NCBI GenBank assembly: GCA_003140175.1
Contig: PLJD01000094.1
Span: 17,499-53,229, forward strand
Direction: 5' to 3'
From: Actinomycetota bacterium
GTDB lineage: Bacteria > Actinomycetota > Acidimicrobiia > IMCC26256 > PALSA-555
DNA length: 35,731 nt
This document shows positions 7,212-15,436 of the stretch, one piece after another. Numbering within the stretch: the stretch's first letter is position 1; each line of letters begins with the position of its first letter. The position numbers and the translations under genes were made by a program. Under the pieces are notes generated by a model, which was not told the DNA's origin, did not search any database, and was given only the letters and a program-made list of their open reading frames with translations.

Positions 7212-8159
7212 ATGAGCTCCTCGCCGATCCGGCTGCCGCGACTGTCACCCGCCGCGTACCGACGCATCACCTTCGTCGTCGCGCTGCTCCTCGCCGTCGT
7301 CATCGTGACCGGCGGCGCGGTCCGCCTCACCGGGTCGGGGCTCGGCTGCCCCGACTGGCCGAACTGCGACCCGGGACGCCTCACCCCCCGCAACGCGTCG
7401 GATCTCAACGCCATGGTCGAGTTCTTGAACCGGGTGTTCACCGCGCTCGTCTCGTTGGCGGTCGGTCTCGCCGTGGTCGGGTCGTGGCTGCGGACCCCGC
7501 GACGCCGCGACCTGACCTGGCTCTCGGTCGGACTCATCGCGGGGTTCGTGGCCCAGGCGATCCTCGGCGGGCTCACCGTTCTCTACAAGCTCGCGCCCCA
7601 GTTCGTGATGGCGCACTTTCTCCTGTCGCTCGTCCTGCTCACCAACGGCCTCCTGCTGCACCGACGAGCCGGCCAACCCCCCGGAGCCCGGCACCTTCGG
7701 GTGGCACCCGCGGTCCGCTACGCCGCCGCGGCATTGCTTGTCTCGATCACCACCGTCGTCGTCGCGGGGACCGTCGTCACCGGCAGCGGCCCCCACGGCG
7801 GAGACGCGCACGTCCAGCGGTTCTCGTTCCCGATTCCCGAGGTCGCGAAAGTGCACGGCTCGCTCGTGATGGTGTTCCTCGGGCTCGTGCTGTTCACCTT
7901 CTGGCTGCTCTACCGCACCCGTGCCCCGCGCGAGGACCAACGCCGCCTCGGGCTGGTGCTCATCGTGGCCTGCGCCCAAACCGCGATCGGCTACATCCAA
8001 TACTTCAACGGGATCCCCGCGGTGCTCGTCGGCTTCCACATCGCGGGCGCGACCGCACTGTTCGCGGCGGTGGTGCATTTCTGGCTCCACCTCACCGAGC
8101 GAGACCCAGTCCGGCGCGCCGAGCCGGCCCCGGCCGACGTCGCGCTCTCCCGGGCGTGA
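7212..8159 (+). CDS. ctaA: Heme A synthase, COX15/CtaA family
   Basis: 315 aa, about eight membrane helices. It oxidises the C8 methyl of heme O to the formyl group of heme A for aa3-type cytochrome oxidase. The N-terminus has GGAVRLTGSGLGCPDWPNC, with the external cysteine pair. Heme-ligand-type His residues sit in QFVMAHFLLSL, VHGSLVMVFLG and GFHIAGATALF. In the first helix pair the usual EFxHR is EFLNR; Asn at this place is, from memory, common in actinobacterial CtaA. The second half begins with TVVTGSGPHGGD. The frame is open from 6855, but ATG 7212 fits the family N-terminus and the -10 element. The partner enzyme ctaB is in this window at 27046. Confidence 0.95.
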   Translation: MSSSPIRLPRLSPAAYRRITFVVALLLAVVIVTGGAVRLTGSGLGCPDWPNCDPGRLTPRNASDLNAMVEFLNRVFTALVSLAVGLAVVGSWLRTPRRRDLTWLSVGLIAGFVAQAILGGLTVLYKLAPQFVMAHFLLSLVLLTNGLLLHRRAGQPPGARHLRVAPAVRYAAAALLVSITTVVVAGTVVTGSGPHGGDAHVQRFSFPIPEVAKVHGSLVMVFLGLVLFTFWLLYRTRAPREDQRRLGLVLIVACAQTAIGYIQYFNGIPAVLVGFHIAGATALFAAVVHFWLHLTERDPVRRAEPAPADVALSRA

Positions 8160-8169
8160 CCCGACGCCC
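8152..8169. terminator. Hairpin between converging ctaA and LMF-like genes
   Basis: GGGCGT and ACGCCC form a 6-bp stem with a 6-base loop that overlaps the ctaA stop codon. It lies in the 12-base gap between converging genes and may terminate both. No T-run is present. Confidence 0.35.
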
Positions 8170-8171
8170 AC

Positions 8172-9623
8172 TCACCTCCGCCGGGTGACGCCCCGCCCGG
8201 CTGACTCGGACCGGCGACGCGGGGGCAGGTGCTCCCCGGCCAGGGTCCGCGACCACCAGGCTCCGGTCGCCCGCCGCTCGGCCGGGGTGGTGAACCGGTA
8301 GCGGAACAGCCGGGCCCGGACGAACACCGGCGGCTGGTCGCCGAACGGGTTGTGGCGCAGCAGGGCCGACGTGGGCGGGTCCGCGTCGAGCAGTCGCCCG
8401 ACCAGCGTCTCCAGCCAGGGCTGACGCGCCGGCGCCCCCAGCGCCGCGAACCACAGCAGCCAGTCGAGTCGACGGTGGTACGGCGCGAGCTGGGGTGGTC
8501 GGCGCTGCGGGTCGCCCGGCTTGGCCCGGAACTCGTACTCCACCCATCGGGTGTCGGCACCGATGACCGGGTCCCGGGTGCCCTCGAGGATGATCTCGTA
8601 GCGCTGCTTCGTGATATGCCCGAACGCCCCGTAGGTGCCCACGAAGTGGAACGGGTTGAAGCTGACGTTCATCTGCTGGCGGCGCGACACCAGATTGCGG
8701 ACCGGCCAGTAGCTGAGCCAGGTCACCAGCACGGTGAGCGCGACGACCACCCCCTCGTACCATGCCGGGCCGGTCATCAACCGCGGCCCGACGACCAGCC
8801 CGTGGCCGACGACACCGGAGCTGATCGCGAAGAACGCCAACGTGATCGTGAGGACGTTGAGCCACGAGAAGTTGCCCGACAGGATCAGCCAGACCTGGGT
8901 CGCGATGATGATCGCGGCGGCAATGCTCGCGACCGGCTGGGGCGCGAACAGCCCGAAGGGCACGATCAGCTGCGCGACGTGGTTTCCCAGCACCTCGAGG
9001 CGGTGGACCCGTCGCGGGAGATGGTGAAAGAACCAGCTGAGCGGATTCGGGACCGGCTGGGTCTCATAGTGAAAGCACAGGCACGTGAGGTCCCGCCAGC
9101 ACTGGTCGCCGCGCAGCTTGATGAGCCCGGCGCCGAACTCCAACCGGAACAGCATCCAGCGCATGAGGAACACCACCAAGAGCGAGGGCGCCACGCGTGC
9201 CGGGCCGAGGAAGATCGCCAGCGCCCCGACCTCGCAGAGCGCCGATTCCCATCCGAACCCATAGAAGGTCTGCCCGACGTTCACGATCGACAGGTACAGG
9301 GCCCACAGGGCGAACCACACGACCATCGAGCTCCACAGCGGACCCGCCTGTGGCAGCCCGGCCACCACGCTCGCCGACAACGCCACCCCGACCCAGGCCA
9401 CCCCGACGAGGAGCCGGTCCGAGTAGCGCCAGTGGAAGAGGCTCGGCGCGTCGCGGAACCGGACCCGGCGCACGAAGCTCGACACGGGCAGGAGCCCGTG
9501 GTCGCCGAGCAGCGGGCGGAACTGGTTGATCGTGACGAGGAACCCGATCCCGTAAATCACCGCCAGTGACCGCTCGAACACGAAGCGACTCAACCAGTAC
9601 TGCGGCGCGGAGAACCAGCCCAT
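8172..9623 (-). CDS. Lipase maturation factor (LMF1) family membrane protein
   Basis: 483 aa. Many membrane helices in the first two thirds are followed by a soluble C-terminal part. The family marks are LMRWMLFRLEFGAGLIKLRGD, then CWRDLTCLCFHYETQPVPNP and SWFFHHLP, and later SFNPFHFVGTYGAFGHITKQRYE with EGTRDP and APYHRRLDWLLWFAALG. Vertebrate LMF1 helps lipases fold in the ER; the bacterial members have no established role, so a function in folding or export of secreted enzymes is only a guess. The gene is 27 bases downstream of the flavoprotein gene on the same strand and may be co-transcribed. I see no clear Shine-Dalgarno sequence. Confidence 0.93.
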   Translation of the reverse strand: MGWFSAPQYWLSRFVFERSLAVIYGIGFLVTINQFRPLLGDHGLLPVSSFVRRVRFRDAPSLFHWRYSDRLLVGVAWVGVALSASVVAGLPQAGPLWSSMVVWFALWALYLSIVNVGQTFYGFGWESALCEVGALAIFLGPARVAPSLLVVFLMRWMLFRLEFGAGLIKLRGDQCWRDLTCLCFHYETQPVPNPLSWFFHHLPRRVHRLEVLGNHVAQLIVPFGLFAPQPVASIAAAIIIATQVWLILSGNFSWLNVLTITLAFFAISSGVVGHGLVVGPRLMTGPAWYEGVVVALTVLVTWLSYWPVRNLVSRRQQMNVSFNPFHFVGTYGAFGHITKQRYEIILEGTRDPVIGADTRWVEYEFRAKPGDPQRRPPQLAPYHRRLDWLLWFAALGAPARQPWLETLVGRLLDADPPTSALLRHNPFGDQPPVFVRARLFRYRFTTPAERRATGAWWSRTLAGEHLPPRRRSESAGRGVTRRR

Positions 9624-9650
9624 CGCTAGGAGGCCGCTCGTGGTCGGCGA

Positions 9651-11132
9651 TCATCCATCGGGCGCGTCCTCCCGAGACCCAGGTGCAGACCGGGCGGCGC
9701 GGTGACCGAACACGCGTCGCAAGACGACCTGCGCGGCCTCATATCCGCAGACCCCGTGAACACCGGGCCCAGGTGGAGTGGACGACGAGCACAAGAAGAC
9801 GGACGGATGCGGCGTCGCGTACGGAAGCCGCGCGACCACCGGGCGGAACAGGGCTTGCCGGCCGTACACCGCGCCGCCGGCGATGTCTCCACCGACGAGG
9901 TTGGCGTTGCGCCGCTCGAGCGCGGCGGGTCCGGTCGCTGCCCGGGCGAGCACCACGTCGCGGAAGCCGGGCGCGAACCGCTCGATCTGACGCTCGATCG
10001 CGTCGGTCCGGTCACCGGTCCAACCGTTCGGGACGTGCGCGTAGGCCCAGAAGGTGTGCCGACCCGCGGGCGCGCGCGTCGGATCGACGACGCTCGGCTG
10101 GGCGCAGACCACCAACGGGCGGTCAGCGACGTGTCCGCGGTTGACGTCGCGGAGCGCGACCGCGACGTCGTCGGCCGTGCCGCCGAGGTGCAGCGTGCCG
10201 GCGCGGCGGCACTCGTCGGCCCGCCACAGGACCGGCTCGCGCAACGCGTAGTCGAGCTTGAACACGCCGGGCCCCCGCCGGTAGCGGGCCAGACGACGCG
10301 CGTAGCGGTCCGGCAGGCGACGCCCGGCGAGTGTCAGCAACGCCTCGGGCGACGTGTCCAGCAGATACGCGCGCGCGACCGGGAGGTCATCGAGGCTGGT
10401 GACCGGGTGCCCGGTCGTGATCTCGCCACCGTGCGCACCCAGGAGCGAGGCCAGCGCGTCGGCGATCGCCTGCGCGCCGCCAGCGGGGATCGGCCAGCCG
10501 ACGTCGTGACCCGCGACGGCCAGCATCAAGGCCGGCCCGGCGGTGACGGGCGCGTTCAGCGGGCTGCCGGTGTGGCCGGCCATCCCCGAGAGCAGCGCCC
10601 GGGCCGACACGCTTCCCAGCGCCCGGTTCGTGGCCGCGGCCGGCAGCAGGGCCCGGGCGCCGAAGCGGGCCAGGAGGACTGGATGCCGTGGCAACCCCGA
10701 CGCGATCGGGCGCATGACGTCGGCGGCCAGCGCGGGCCAGCGTCCAACGAACGGCCCGACGAGGGCCCGGTAGCCGCGTCCCCCGCGTCCGAGCCGGGTG
10801 GCGGTCTCGCTGACCGAACGGGCGAGGACCGCCGCGGAGCCGTCGTCGAGGGGATGCGCGAGGGGCAACTCCGGTTCGAGCCAGGTGAGCCCGTGCTCGG
10901 CCAGTGCCAGCCCAGCGAACACCGGCGACCCCGCCCCGAATGGATGCACCGCCGAGCACAGATCGTGATGAAACCCGGGGAGCGTCAGCTCTCCGGTGCG
11001 GGCGCCGCCCCCGACGACGTCAGCCGCCTCATAGACCTGCACGCTCAGACCCGCCGCGGCGAGCGCGACGGCCGCGGAGAGCCCGTTCGGGCCGGCTCCG
11101 ACTACCACCGCGTCGAGTGACGGCGTCCCCAT
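9651..11132 (-). CDS. FAD-dependent oxidoreductase, CrtO/PYROXD2-like (phytoene dehydrogenase relative)
   Basis: 493 aa. The N-terminal Rossmann motif VVVGAGPNGLSAAVALA binds FAD and is followed by the family segment YEAADVVGGGARTGELTLPG and then HHDLCSAVHPFG. A middle PAGGAQAIADALASLL motif and the C-terminal FAD segment SSTPPGPGVHGVCGYEAA complete the pattern. Relatives include the beta-carotene ketolase CrtO and PYROXD2-like proteins. It could act on carotenoids made by the cluster at 20-24.5 kb, but that is 9 kb away and the link is unproven. ATG 11132 was chosen: it matches the family N-terminus and a GAGCCT element ends 6 bases before it. The frame is open to 11324 without protein-like sequence. 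Confidence 0.9.
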   Translation of the reverse strand: MGTPSLDAVVVGAGPNGLSAAVALAAAGLSVQVYEAADVVGGGARTGELTLPGFHHDLCSAVHPFGAGSPVFAGLALAEHGLTWLEPELPLAHPLDDGSAAVLARSVSETATRLGRGGRGYRALVGPFVGRWPALAADVMRPIASGLPRHPVLLARFGARALLPAAATNRALGSVSARALLSGMAGHTGSPLNAPVTAGPALMLAVAGHDVGWPIPAGGAQAIADALASLLGAHGGEITTGHPVTSLDDLPVARAYLLDTSPEALLTLAGRRLPDRYARRLARYRRGPGVFKLDYALREPVLWRADECRRAGTLHLGGTADDVAVALRDVNRGHVADRPLVVCAQPSVVDPTRAPAGRHTFWAYAHVPNGWTGDRTDAIERQIERFAPGFRDVVLARAATGPAALERRNANLVGGDIAGGAVYGRQALFRPVVARLPYATPHPSVFLCSSSTPPGPGVHGVCGYEAAQVVLRRVFGHRAARSAPGSREDAPDG

Positions 11133-11193
11133 CGCGCGAGGCTCGCACATCCGAGGCGACGGACGGCTCTGCGGGGCGCTCCCGACGCCCGCG

Positions 11194-11877
11194 TCAAGCC
11201 GCCGCGGCGCCCGGACGTGGCTCGTCGGGCGACGCCCCGGGGACCAACTCGCCGGCGAGGACCCGTGTGGGCAGCGTGTTCTCGGGCGGGGCGAGCGGGC
11301 AGACCCACCCCGGGTCGTATGCACACGACGGGTTGTACGCGAAGTTCAGATCCACCACCAGCGTCCCCCGCCCGGTGGCCGGGTCGACATCGCCGCCCAG
11401 GTCGGCGCCCTTGGCCGTGTCGAGCACGTAGCGCCCGCCACCGTAGGTCGCGGGGCTGGGATCCCGGGCGGGGAGGAAGAGACCTCCGCCGTAGGACACG
11501 AGCCACCACACGTCCAGGCTCCCCACCCCGTCGAGGTGGAGCCGTCCGACGCGCTCGAACGACACGATGCCGTCCGTGCCGGCGGCGACGTCGAGACGCT
11601 TCGGCGTGACGTCCGGGTCGACGTCGACCGTGAAGCGCAACCCAGGATCGTAGGGCGCGTACGGCAAGCCCGAGAACCCGGGACGTTGCTCGGGGAGCAG
11701 CGGCGACGCGGGATGGTGTCGGAACAGCTCGTCGCGGCCCTGGCGCCATACCGCGTGCGCGGACTGCGGGTCGGCGGTCGCCCGCACCCGTGCGTAGAGG
11801 GCGGCGATCTGTCGACGCCAGTCGAGCACCGACAGCGACGCCACTCCCGGCGGCGGGCCGAGTGACGGTCCGGTCAT
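11194..11877 (-). CDS. DUF1684 family protein
   Basis: 227 aa, soluble. The DUF1684 signature is at the C-terminus: LNFAYNPSCAYDP and WVCPLAPPENTLP, the usual NPxCAxxPxxxCPLPPPEN pattern. Earlier segments FRHHPASPL and LPYAPYDPGLRF are also family-like. The biochemical function of the family is not established. The ATG at 11877 overlaps the stop of the upstream lipoprotein gene by 4 bases (ATGA), so translation is probably coupled. The frame is open to 13101, but the extra part is a shadow of the genes upstream. Confidence 0.9.
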   Translation of the reverse strand: MTGPSLGPPPGVASLSVLDWRRQIAALYARVRATADPQSAHAVWRQGRDELFRHHPASPLLPEQRPGFSGLPYAPYDPGLRFTVDVDPDVTPKRLDVAAGTDGIVSFERVGRLHLDGVGSLDVWWLVSYGGGLFLPARDPSPATYGGGRYVLDTAKGADLGGDVDPATGRGTLVVDLNFAYNPSCAYDPGWVCPLAPPENTLPTRVLAGELVPGASPDEPRPGAAAA

Positions 11878-12410
11878 GAGCCCCAGTCGCCAGGCTCGGG
11901 GGCGATCTCGCCGCGTCCCGCCTGCTGCAAGTTGCCGGGCAGGTGCACGTGGGTCTGGTGGGCGAGGACCTCGAGCCGGACTCTCCACTCGATGATGGCG
12001 GCCCGCTGGTCGTTCTGCGTGTCGGGGAGCGCGGAGAAGTCGCCGTCGGGGAGGGCCGCGACCAAGGCGCTGAGGTACGAGTCCTCGAGGATGTAGGTGT
12101 GCGCGTAGGGGGCGTTGATGCGCGCCAACGTCGGATCCGACGGGGTCAATGCGTCGATCTGGACGGTGGACGCCGCGAAGCGCTGCTCCAGGCGTCCCAT
12201 GGCGTCCGACGCCTGCTGGCCGGTGAGGCGGTGGTCGCGGTACGCGTCGAGGATCGCATCGGCGCCTTCGAGGAGACGGTTCACACCGAGTCGTACCGGT
12301 TGGACTGCCGCGACGTAGGAGCGCAGCGTGGCACCCGAGACGCCCTGGCTGCCGCACGCCGCGAGGCCGACGACCGCCACCGCGGCGAGGACCGCGAGTC
12401 CCTTGGTCAT
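11874..12410 (-). CDS. Putative lipoprotein, unknown function
   Basis: 178 aa. The N-terminus MTKGLAVLAAVAVVGLAACG is a lipoprotein signal peptide with lipobox LAAC and lipidated Cys19, so the mature protein should be anchored outside the membrane. The rest is mostly helical, about 155 residues, with no recognised domain (LRSYVAAVQPVRLGVNRLLE, then ARINAPYAHTYILEDSYLSA). A CAGACT element ends 6 bases before the ATG. It overlaps the DUF1684 gene by 4 bases, so the two products may work together. This is inference from the gene arrangement. Confidence 0.8.
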   Translation of the reverse strand: MTKGLAVLAAVAVVGLAACGSQGVSGATLRSYVAAVQPVRLGVNRLLEGADAILDAYRDHRLTGQQASDAMGRLEQRFAASTVQIDALTPSDPTLARINAPYAHTYILEDSYLSALVAALPDGDFSALPDTQNDQRAAIIEWRVRLEVLAHQTHVHLPGNLQQAGRGEIAPEPGDWGS

Positions 12411-12497
12411 GCGTCGAGTCTGACCGCGTCCGCCGCGACAGAGCGGGCGGCCTCGGTGATCGTCCGCGGCATCCCGAGCGCGGGTGGCGCCCCGCGC

Positions 12498-13049
12498 TCA
12501 GCGACGCGCGGCGTCGACGGGCGGCGCGCTTGTGGCGGCCACGTGGGGGTGCCGGGCGAGGAACCGTAGTCGGGCGGCACGAGCATCCCACCCGTAGACG
12601 ACCGTGGTCCCGGCCAGCACGTCGTGGAGTGCACGCCGCTCGCGGCCCACGACGATCCCGAGGAACCCGAAGCCCAGGGTCACGAACGACAGCGCGAGCG
12701 CCGGCGGACGGACGAGGGCCTGTCGAAACCCCAGCGGCGCACCATCTCGACGCACAACCCGGAGCCCCACGACCGCCATCCCGAGCGTCTGACCCGACAC
12801 GATCCAGGAGTACCCGTAATAGAGCCACAGCCACAGGGCGAGCCCCAGGCTCCAGACCAGCGCGGGCACGTCGCCGCGCGTCGCCCCAATCCCGGTGATG
12901 AGGTTCACGACGTAGATCCCCAGGCTGACCATTACGGCGTAGGCGCCCACGCTCACCGCAGAATCGAGCGCGTAGGCGAGCGCCCTCGTGACGGGGCCGG
13001 CGTAGTGGCCCACCAGGCTCGGTTCGGCGACCCCCCGTGAGGCCGTCAT
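12498..13049 (-). CDS. RDD family membrane protein
   Basis: 183 aa. An RDD domain with about four hydrophobic segments: VTRALAYALDSAVSVGAYAV with the conserved Arg and Asp, VWSLGLALWLWLYYGYSWI, the motif SGQTLGMAVVGLRVVRRDG, and a final segment followed by RRALHDVLAGTTVVYGWDAR. The function of RDD proteins is mostly unknown; some are linked to ion exchange or transport. The ATG overlaps the stop of the upstream nonapeptide-repeat gene by 4 bases (ATGA), so the two are translationally coupled. RDD proteins preceded by similar repeats are, from memory, seen in other actinobacteria. Confidence 0.92.
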   Translation of the reverse strand: MTASRGVAEPSLVGHYAGPVTRALAYALDSAVSVGAYAVMVSLGIYVVNLITGIGATRGDVPALVWSLGLALWLWLYYGYSWIVSGQTLGMAVVGLRVVRRDGAPLGFRQALVRPPALALSFVTLGFGFLGIVVGRERRALHDVLAGTTVVYGWDARAARLRFLARHPHVAATSAPPVDAARR

Positions 13050-13441
13050 GGGGTGCTGCGCGCGACCAGCAGCGGTGGCCCCTCGGGAAGGGACCCCGCA
13101 TCGCGACGCAGCACTCGGGTCACCACGCGTTCGAGCACCTGATCGAGCCCCACCGCCTGGCTGCGCAACGAATCGAGCACCCGGGTCCCGAGGCTGCTGC
13201 TCGACTCGATGAGCAGGCTCCCCAGATCGCTTCGCTGCACCAGCTCCTCGACGTCGACCCGCTCCAGGACCGCGTTCAGATCAACCCGGGCGAGCAGCGC
13301 GTTGACATCCACCCGCTCGAGCAGCGCATTGAGGTCGACCCGCTCGATGAGCGCGTTGACGTCAACGTGCTCGAGGACTCGGTCCAGATCGACCAGGCGC
13401 AAGACCGGATCGAGGTTGGGGCGGGGCAGGCGCGGGCTCAC
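13046..13441 (-). CDS. Nonapeptide-repeat protein coupled to RDD gene
   Basis: 131 aa. Residues 11-73 are seven head-to-tail 9-residue units: DPVLRLVDL, DRVLEHVDV, NALIERVDL, NALLERVDV, NALLARVDL, NAVLERVDV, EELVQRSDL. The regular hydrophobic spacing and the V-D pair in nearly every unit suggest an elongated solenoid or amphipathic rod. The C-terminal 58 residues are helical and Arg/Leu-rich (LDSLRSQAVGLDQVLERVVTRVLRR) and could lie along the membrane. There is no signal peptide. The start is a GTG at 13441. The product probably partners the RDD protein, whose start overlaps this stop. No enzymatic motif is seen. Confidence 0.85.
   Translation of the reverse strand: MSPRLPRPNLDPVLRLVDLDRVLEHVDVNALIERVDLNALLERVDVNALLARVDLNAVLERVDVEELVQRSDLGSLLIESSSSLGTRVLDSLRSQAVGLDQVLERVVTRVLRRDAGSLPEGPPLLVARSTP
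13223..13411 (-). repeat. Seven 27-bp coding repeats (9-aa units)
   Basis: This stretch encodes the seven nonapeptide units. Adjacent units differ by only a few bases (recurrent gcgttgacgtc / gcgttgaggtc-type cores on the plus strand), so they look like tandem duplications that have drifted. Length change by slippage or recombination between strains is plausible. Confidence 0.8.
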
Positions 13442-13634
13442 CTCGACACCCCGGGGCCAAGCCGGGTCGGCCGCTCCACCATGGTCCCCCGTTCCTCACG
13501 TCGTCGCGGGCTCGGCGCTGCACCTTCGCGCGTCGATGGCGGACGTGCTATCCGGCCGCTCCCGGTCCCAGCTGGCGACCGACCCGACTGGAGGTGACCG
13601 GAGGCCGCCGCCTCTGTCAGAGTCCCCGGGTCGA

Positions 13635-13656
13635 CGCCCGACCGTAGGGTCGGGCG
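13635..13656. other. Perfect 9-bp hairpin between divergent genes
   Basis: CGCCCGACC and GGTCGGGCG are perfect complements around the tetraloop GTAG. The hairpin lies in the 240-base divergent gap (13442-13681), 25 bases before the exonuclease start. It could be an operator or a 5' structure. The rest of the gap shows only an AAGACT element (13670-13675) ending 6 bases before ATG 13682. Confidence 0.5.
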
Positions 13657-13681
13657 GAGCGGTTGACGAAAGACTCACAGC

Positions 13682-14557
13682 ATGCAAACGCACCTCGTCG
13701 ACGGCACCTACGAGCTGTTCCGCCACTACTTCGCGGTGCCCGAACACCGGGCGCCGGACGGGATGGATGTGGGGGCGGTCCGAGGAGTGGTCAGCTCGAT
13801 CGTGCAGCTCCTCGAGGAGGGAGCAACGCACGTCGGCGTCGCCACCGACCATGTGATCGAGTCGTTCCGAAACGATCTCTGGCCGGGGTACAAGACCGGC
13901 GCTGGGATCGACCCCGCCCTGTTCGCGCAGTTCCCCGTCCTCGAGGATGCCTTACGCGCGCTCGGGGTCGCGGTGTGGGCAGAGGTCGAGGTCGAGGCCG
14001 ACGACGCGTTGGCGTCGGCGGCGGCGGTCGCGAGCGCCGATCCCCGCGTCGACCGAGTCGTGATCTGCACGCCGGACAAGGACCTGGCGCAATGCGTCCG
14101 CGACCCTCGGATCGTGCAGCTCGATCGCCGCCAAGGCAAGACACTCGACGAAGCCGCGGTGCGAGCCAAATTCGGCGTGTCGCCGGCTTCGATCCCCGAC
14201 TGGCTCGCGCTCGTCGGGGACAGCGCGGACGGGTTCCCGGGGCTTCGGGGCTGGGGTGCGAAGTCCGCCGCCACGGTGCTGGCCCGCTTCGAGCACATCG
14301 ACGCGATCCCTGCCGACCCGGCCGCGTGGGATGTCGACGTGCGGGGGAGCGCCCGCCTCGCGGCGACGCTGGTCGAGCAGCGATCCCAGGCGGACCTGTT
14401 CCGGGTGCTCGCGACCTTGCGTACTGACGCCGTGGTCGGTGAGCCTGACGACTGGCACTGGCGGGGGCCGACCGACGACCTCCCCGCGTGGGCCGAACGG
14501 CTCGGCGCCACCACCTTGGTGCGCCGCGTGGAGCGACTCGCCGAGGCCCGGGCCTGA
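13682..14557 (+). CDS. 5'-3' exonuclease (FEN/Pol I N-terminal nuclease family)
   Basis: 291 aa. A stand-alone relative of the 5' nuclease domain of DNA polymerase I and flap endonucleases; it should trim 5' flaps or RNA primers. Metal-binding acidic residues are visible: D7 (VDGTYELF), D56 (ATDHVIESFRNDLWPGYK, the usual D..FR....YK motif), E103/E105-D107-D108 (EVEADDALAS), D132/D134 (CTPDKDLAQ) and D180/D183 (GDSADGFPGLRGWGAKSA). The last one runs into the helix-hairpin-helix that holds DNA. No polymerase domain follows. The C-terminal 90 residues are less conserved. It is followed after 34 bases by the SDR gene, which has its own Shine-Dalgarno sequence. Confidence 0.92.
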   Translation: MQTHLVDGTYELFRHYFAVPEHRAPDGMDVGAVRGVVSSIVQLLEEGATHVGVATDHVIESFRNDLWPGYKTGAGIDPALFAQFPVLEDALRALGVAVWAEVEVEADDALASAAAVASADPRVDRVVICTPDKDLAQCVRDPRIVQLDRRQGKTLDEAAVRAKFGVSPASIPDWLALVGDSADGFPGLRGWGAKSAATVLARFEHIDAIPADPAAWDVDVRGSARLAATLVEQRSQADLFRVLATLRTDAVVGEPDDWHWRGPTDDLPAWAERLGATTLVRRVERLAEARA

Positions 14558-14591
14558 CCAGCCCGCTGGCGCGACAACCTGAGGGGGATCG

Positions 14592-15350
14592 ATGGGACTC
14601 GACGGACGAGTGGCGCTGGTGACCGGTGCGAGCCGCGGGATCGGAGCCGCCATCGCTCGGGGCCTGGCGGCCGACGGCGCGGGCGTCGCAGTCAACTATC
14701 GGCGGGACGAAGCCTCGGCGCGAGAGACCGTCCGCGCCATCGAAGCACTGGGCCGCAAGGCGCACGCATACCAAGCGTCAGTCGACGACGCGACCGCCGA
14801 CCAGGCGATGGTCGAAGCCGTCCTGCACGACTTCGGACACGTCGACATCCTGGTCAACAACGCCGGGATTGCCAGTCGAGGCCAGCGGGTCCTCGACACC
14901 GATCCCGCCGAGGTTGAGCGGGTCTGGCGGATCCATGCCCTCGGAGCGTTCCTCCTGAGCCAGCTCGTCCTCCCCAGCATGCGAACCCGTCCCCGGGGTG
15001 ACATCGTGATGATCTCGAGTGTCGCCACCACCTTTATGGCCGGCTTCTCGCTGCCGTACAACATGGGCAAGGCGTCGCTTGAGGCGCTCGCCCGCACCCT
15101 CGCCAAGGAGGAGCGCGGCCACCACGTCCACGTGAACGTCGTGGCGCCCGGTCTCGTCGTCTCGGAGATGGGCCGGCGACTCGTGCGAGCCACCCAAGGT
15201 GTCGAGGACATCCATCAGCTCGACGAGACGGCCGCCTTTGGGCACGTGTGCACGCCCGACGAGGTGGCCGATGTCGTCCGCTTCGTCGTCTCCGACGGCG
15301 TCCGCTACCTGACCGACCAGCGGCTCACCGTCGACGGCGGCAGCTTCTAG
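14592..15350 (+). CDS. SDR family NAD(P)-dependent oxidoreductase (FabG-like)
   Basis: 252 aa, classical short-chain dehydrogenase. The nucleotide-binding TGASRGIG is at 11-18, NNAG at 89-92, Ser142/143 in MISSV, and the catalytic Tyr156 and Lys160 in YNMGK. The C-terminus YLTDQRLTVDGGSF is typical. The Asn that usually completes the tetrad after NNAG (vNl.g.f) reads RIHALGAF, so His115 replaces it; activity is still likely. NYRRD after beta-2 suggests NADP(H) preference. The substrate is unknown. GAGGGGG 4 bases before the ATG is a good ribosome site, unlike most genes here. It is followed by a strong hairpin that may end the transcript. Confidence 0.93.
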   Translation: MGLDGRVALVTGASRGIGAAIARGLAADGAGVAVNYRRDEASARETVRAIEALGRKAHAYQASVDDATADQAMVEAVLHDFGHVDILVNNAGIASRGQRVLDTDPAEVERVWRIHALGAFLLSQLVLPSMRTRPRGDIVMISSVATTFMAGFSLPYNMGKASLEALARTLAKEERGHHVHVNVVAPGLVVSEMGRRLVRATQGVEDIHQLDETAAFGHVCTPDEVADVVRFVVSDGVRYLTDQRLTVDGGSF

Positions 15351-15380
15351 TGCCAAGTGATCTGGCTGGCGAGCTTGCGC

Positions 15381-15405
15381 GCCGTCTAGTCCCGAACTGG
15401 ACGGC
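15381..15405 (+). terminator. 10-bp hairpin after the SDR gene
   Basis: GCCGTCTAGT pairs with ACTGGACGGC (nine Watson-Crick pairs and one G-T) around the loop CCCGA, 30 bases after the SDR stop. It is the best terminator candidate in the window, although followed by TCCCCTCG and not a T-run. Confidence 0.55.
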
Positions 15406-15436
15406 TCCCCTCGCGCATCCGTTCGGCGGGGGAGCC
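15403..15436 (+). other. Second hairpin overlapping the first
   Basis: GGCTCCCC (15403-15410) and GGGGAGCC (15429-15436) form a perfect 8-bp stem. Its first three bases are the last three of the preceding hairpin, so both cannot be fully formed at once. Confidence 0.5.

Noticed and set aside
6143..8188. A 681-aa rightward frame
   Set aside because: It runs opposite to the alpha/beta hydrolase and out of frame with ctaA, with the low-complexity composition usual for shadow frames in GC-rich DNA.
9651..11132. Flavoprotein as a confirmed carotenoid ketolase (CrtO)
   Set aside because: The subfamily includes several activities and the gene is 9 kb from the carotenoid cluster; the sequence alone does not separate them.
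13663..13668. TTGACG as a -35 box for the exonuclease gene
   Set aside because: It lies almost on top of the AAGACT element and only 13 bases before the ATG, so the spacing is impossible.
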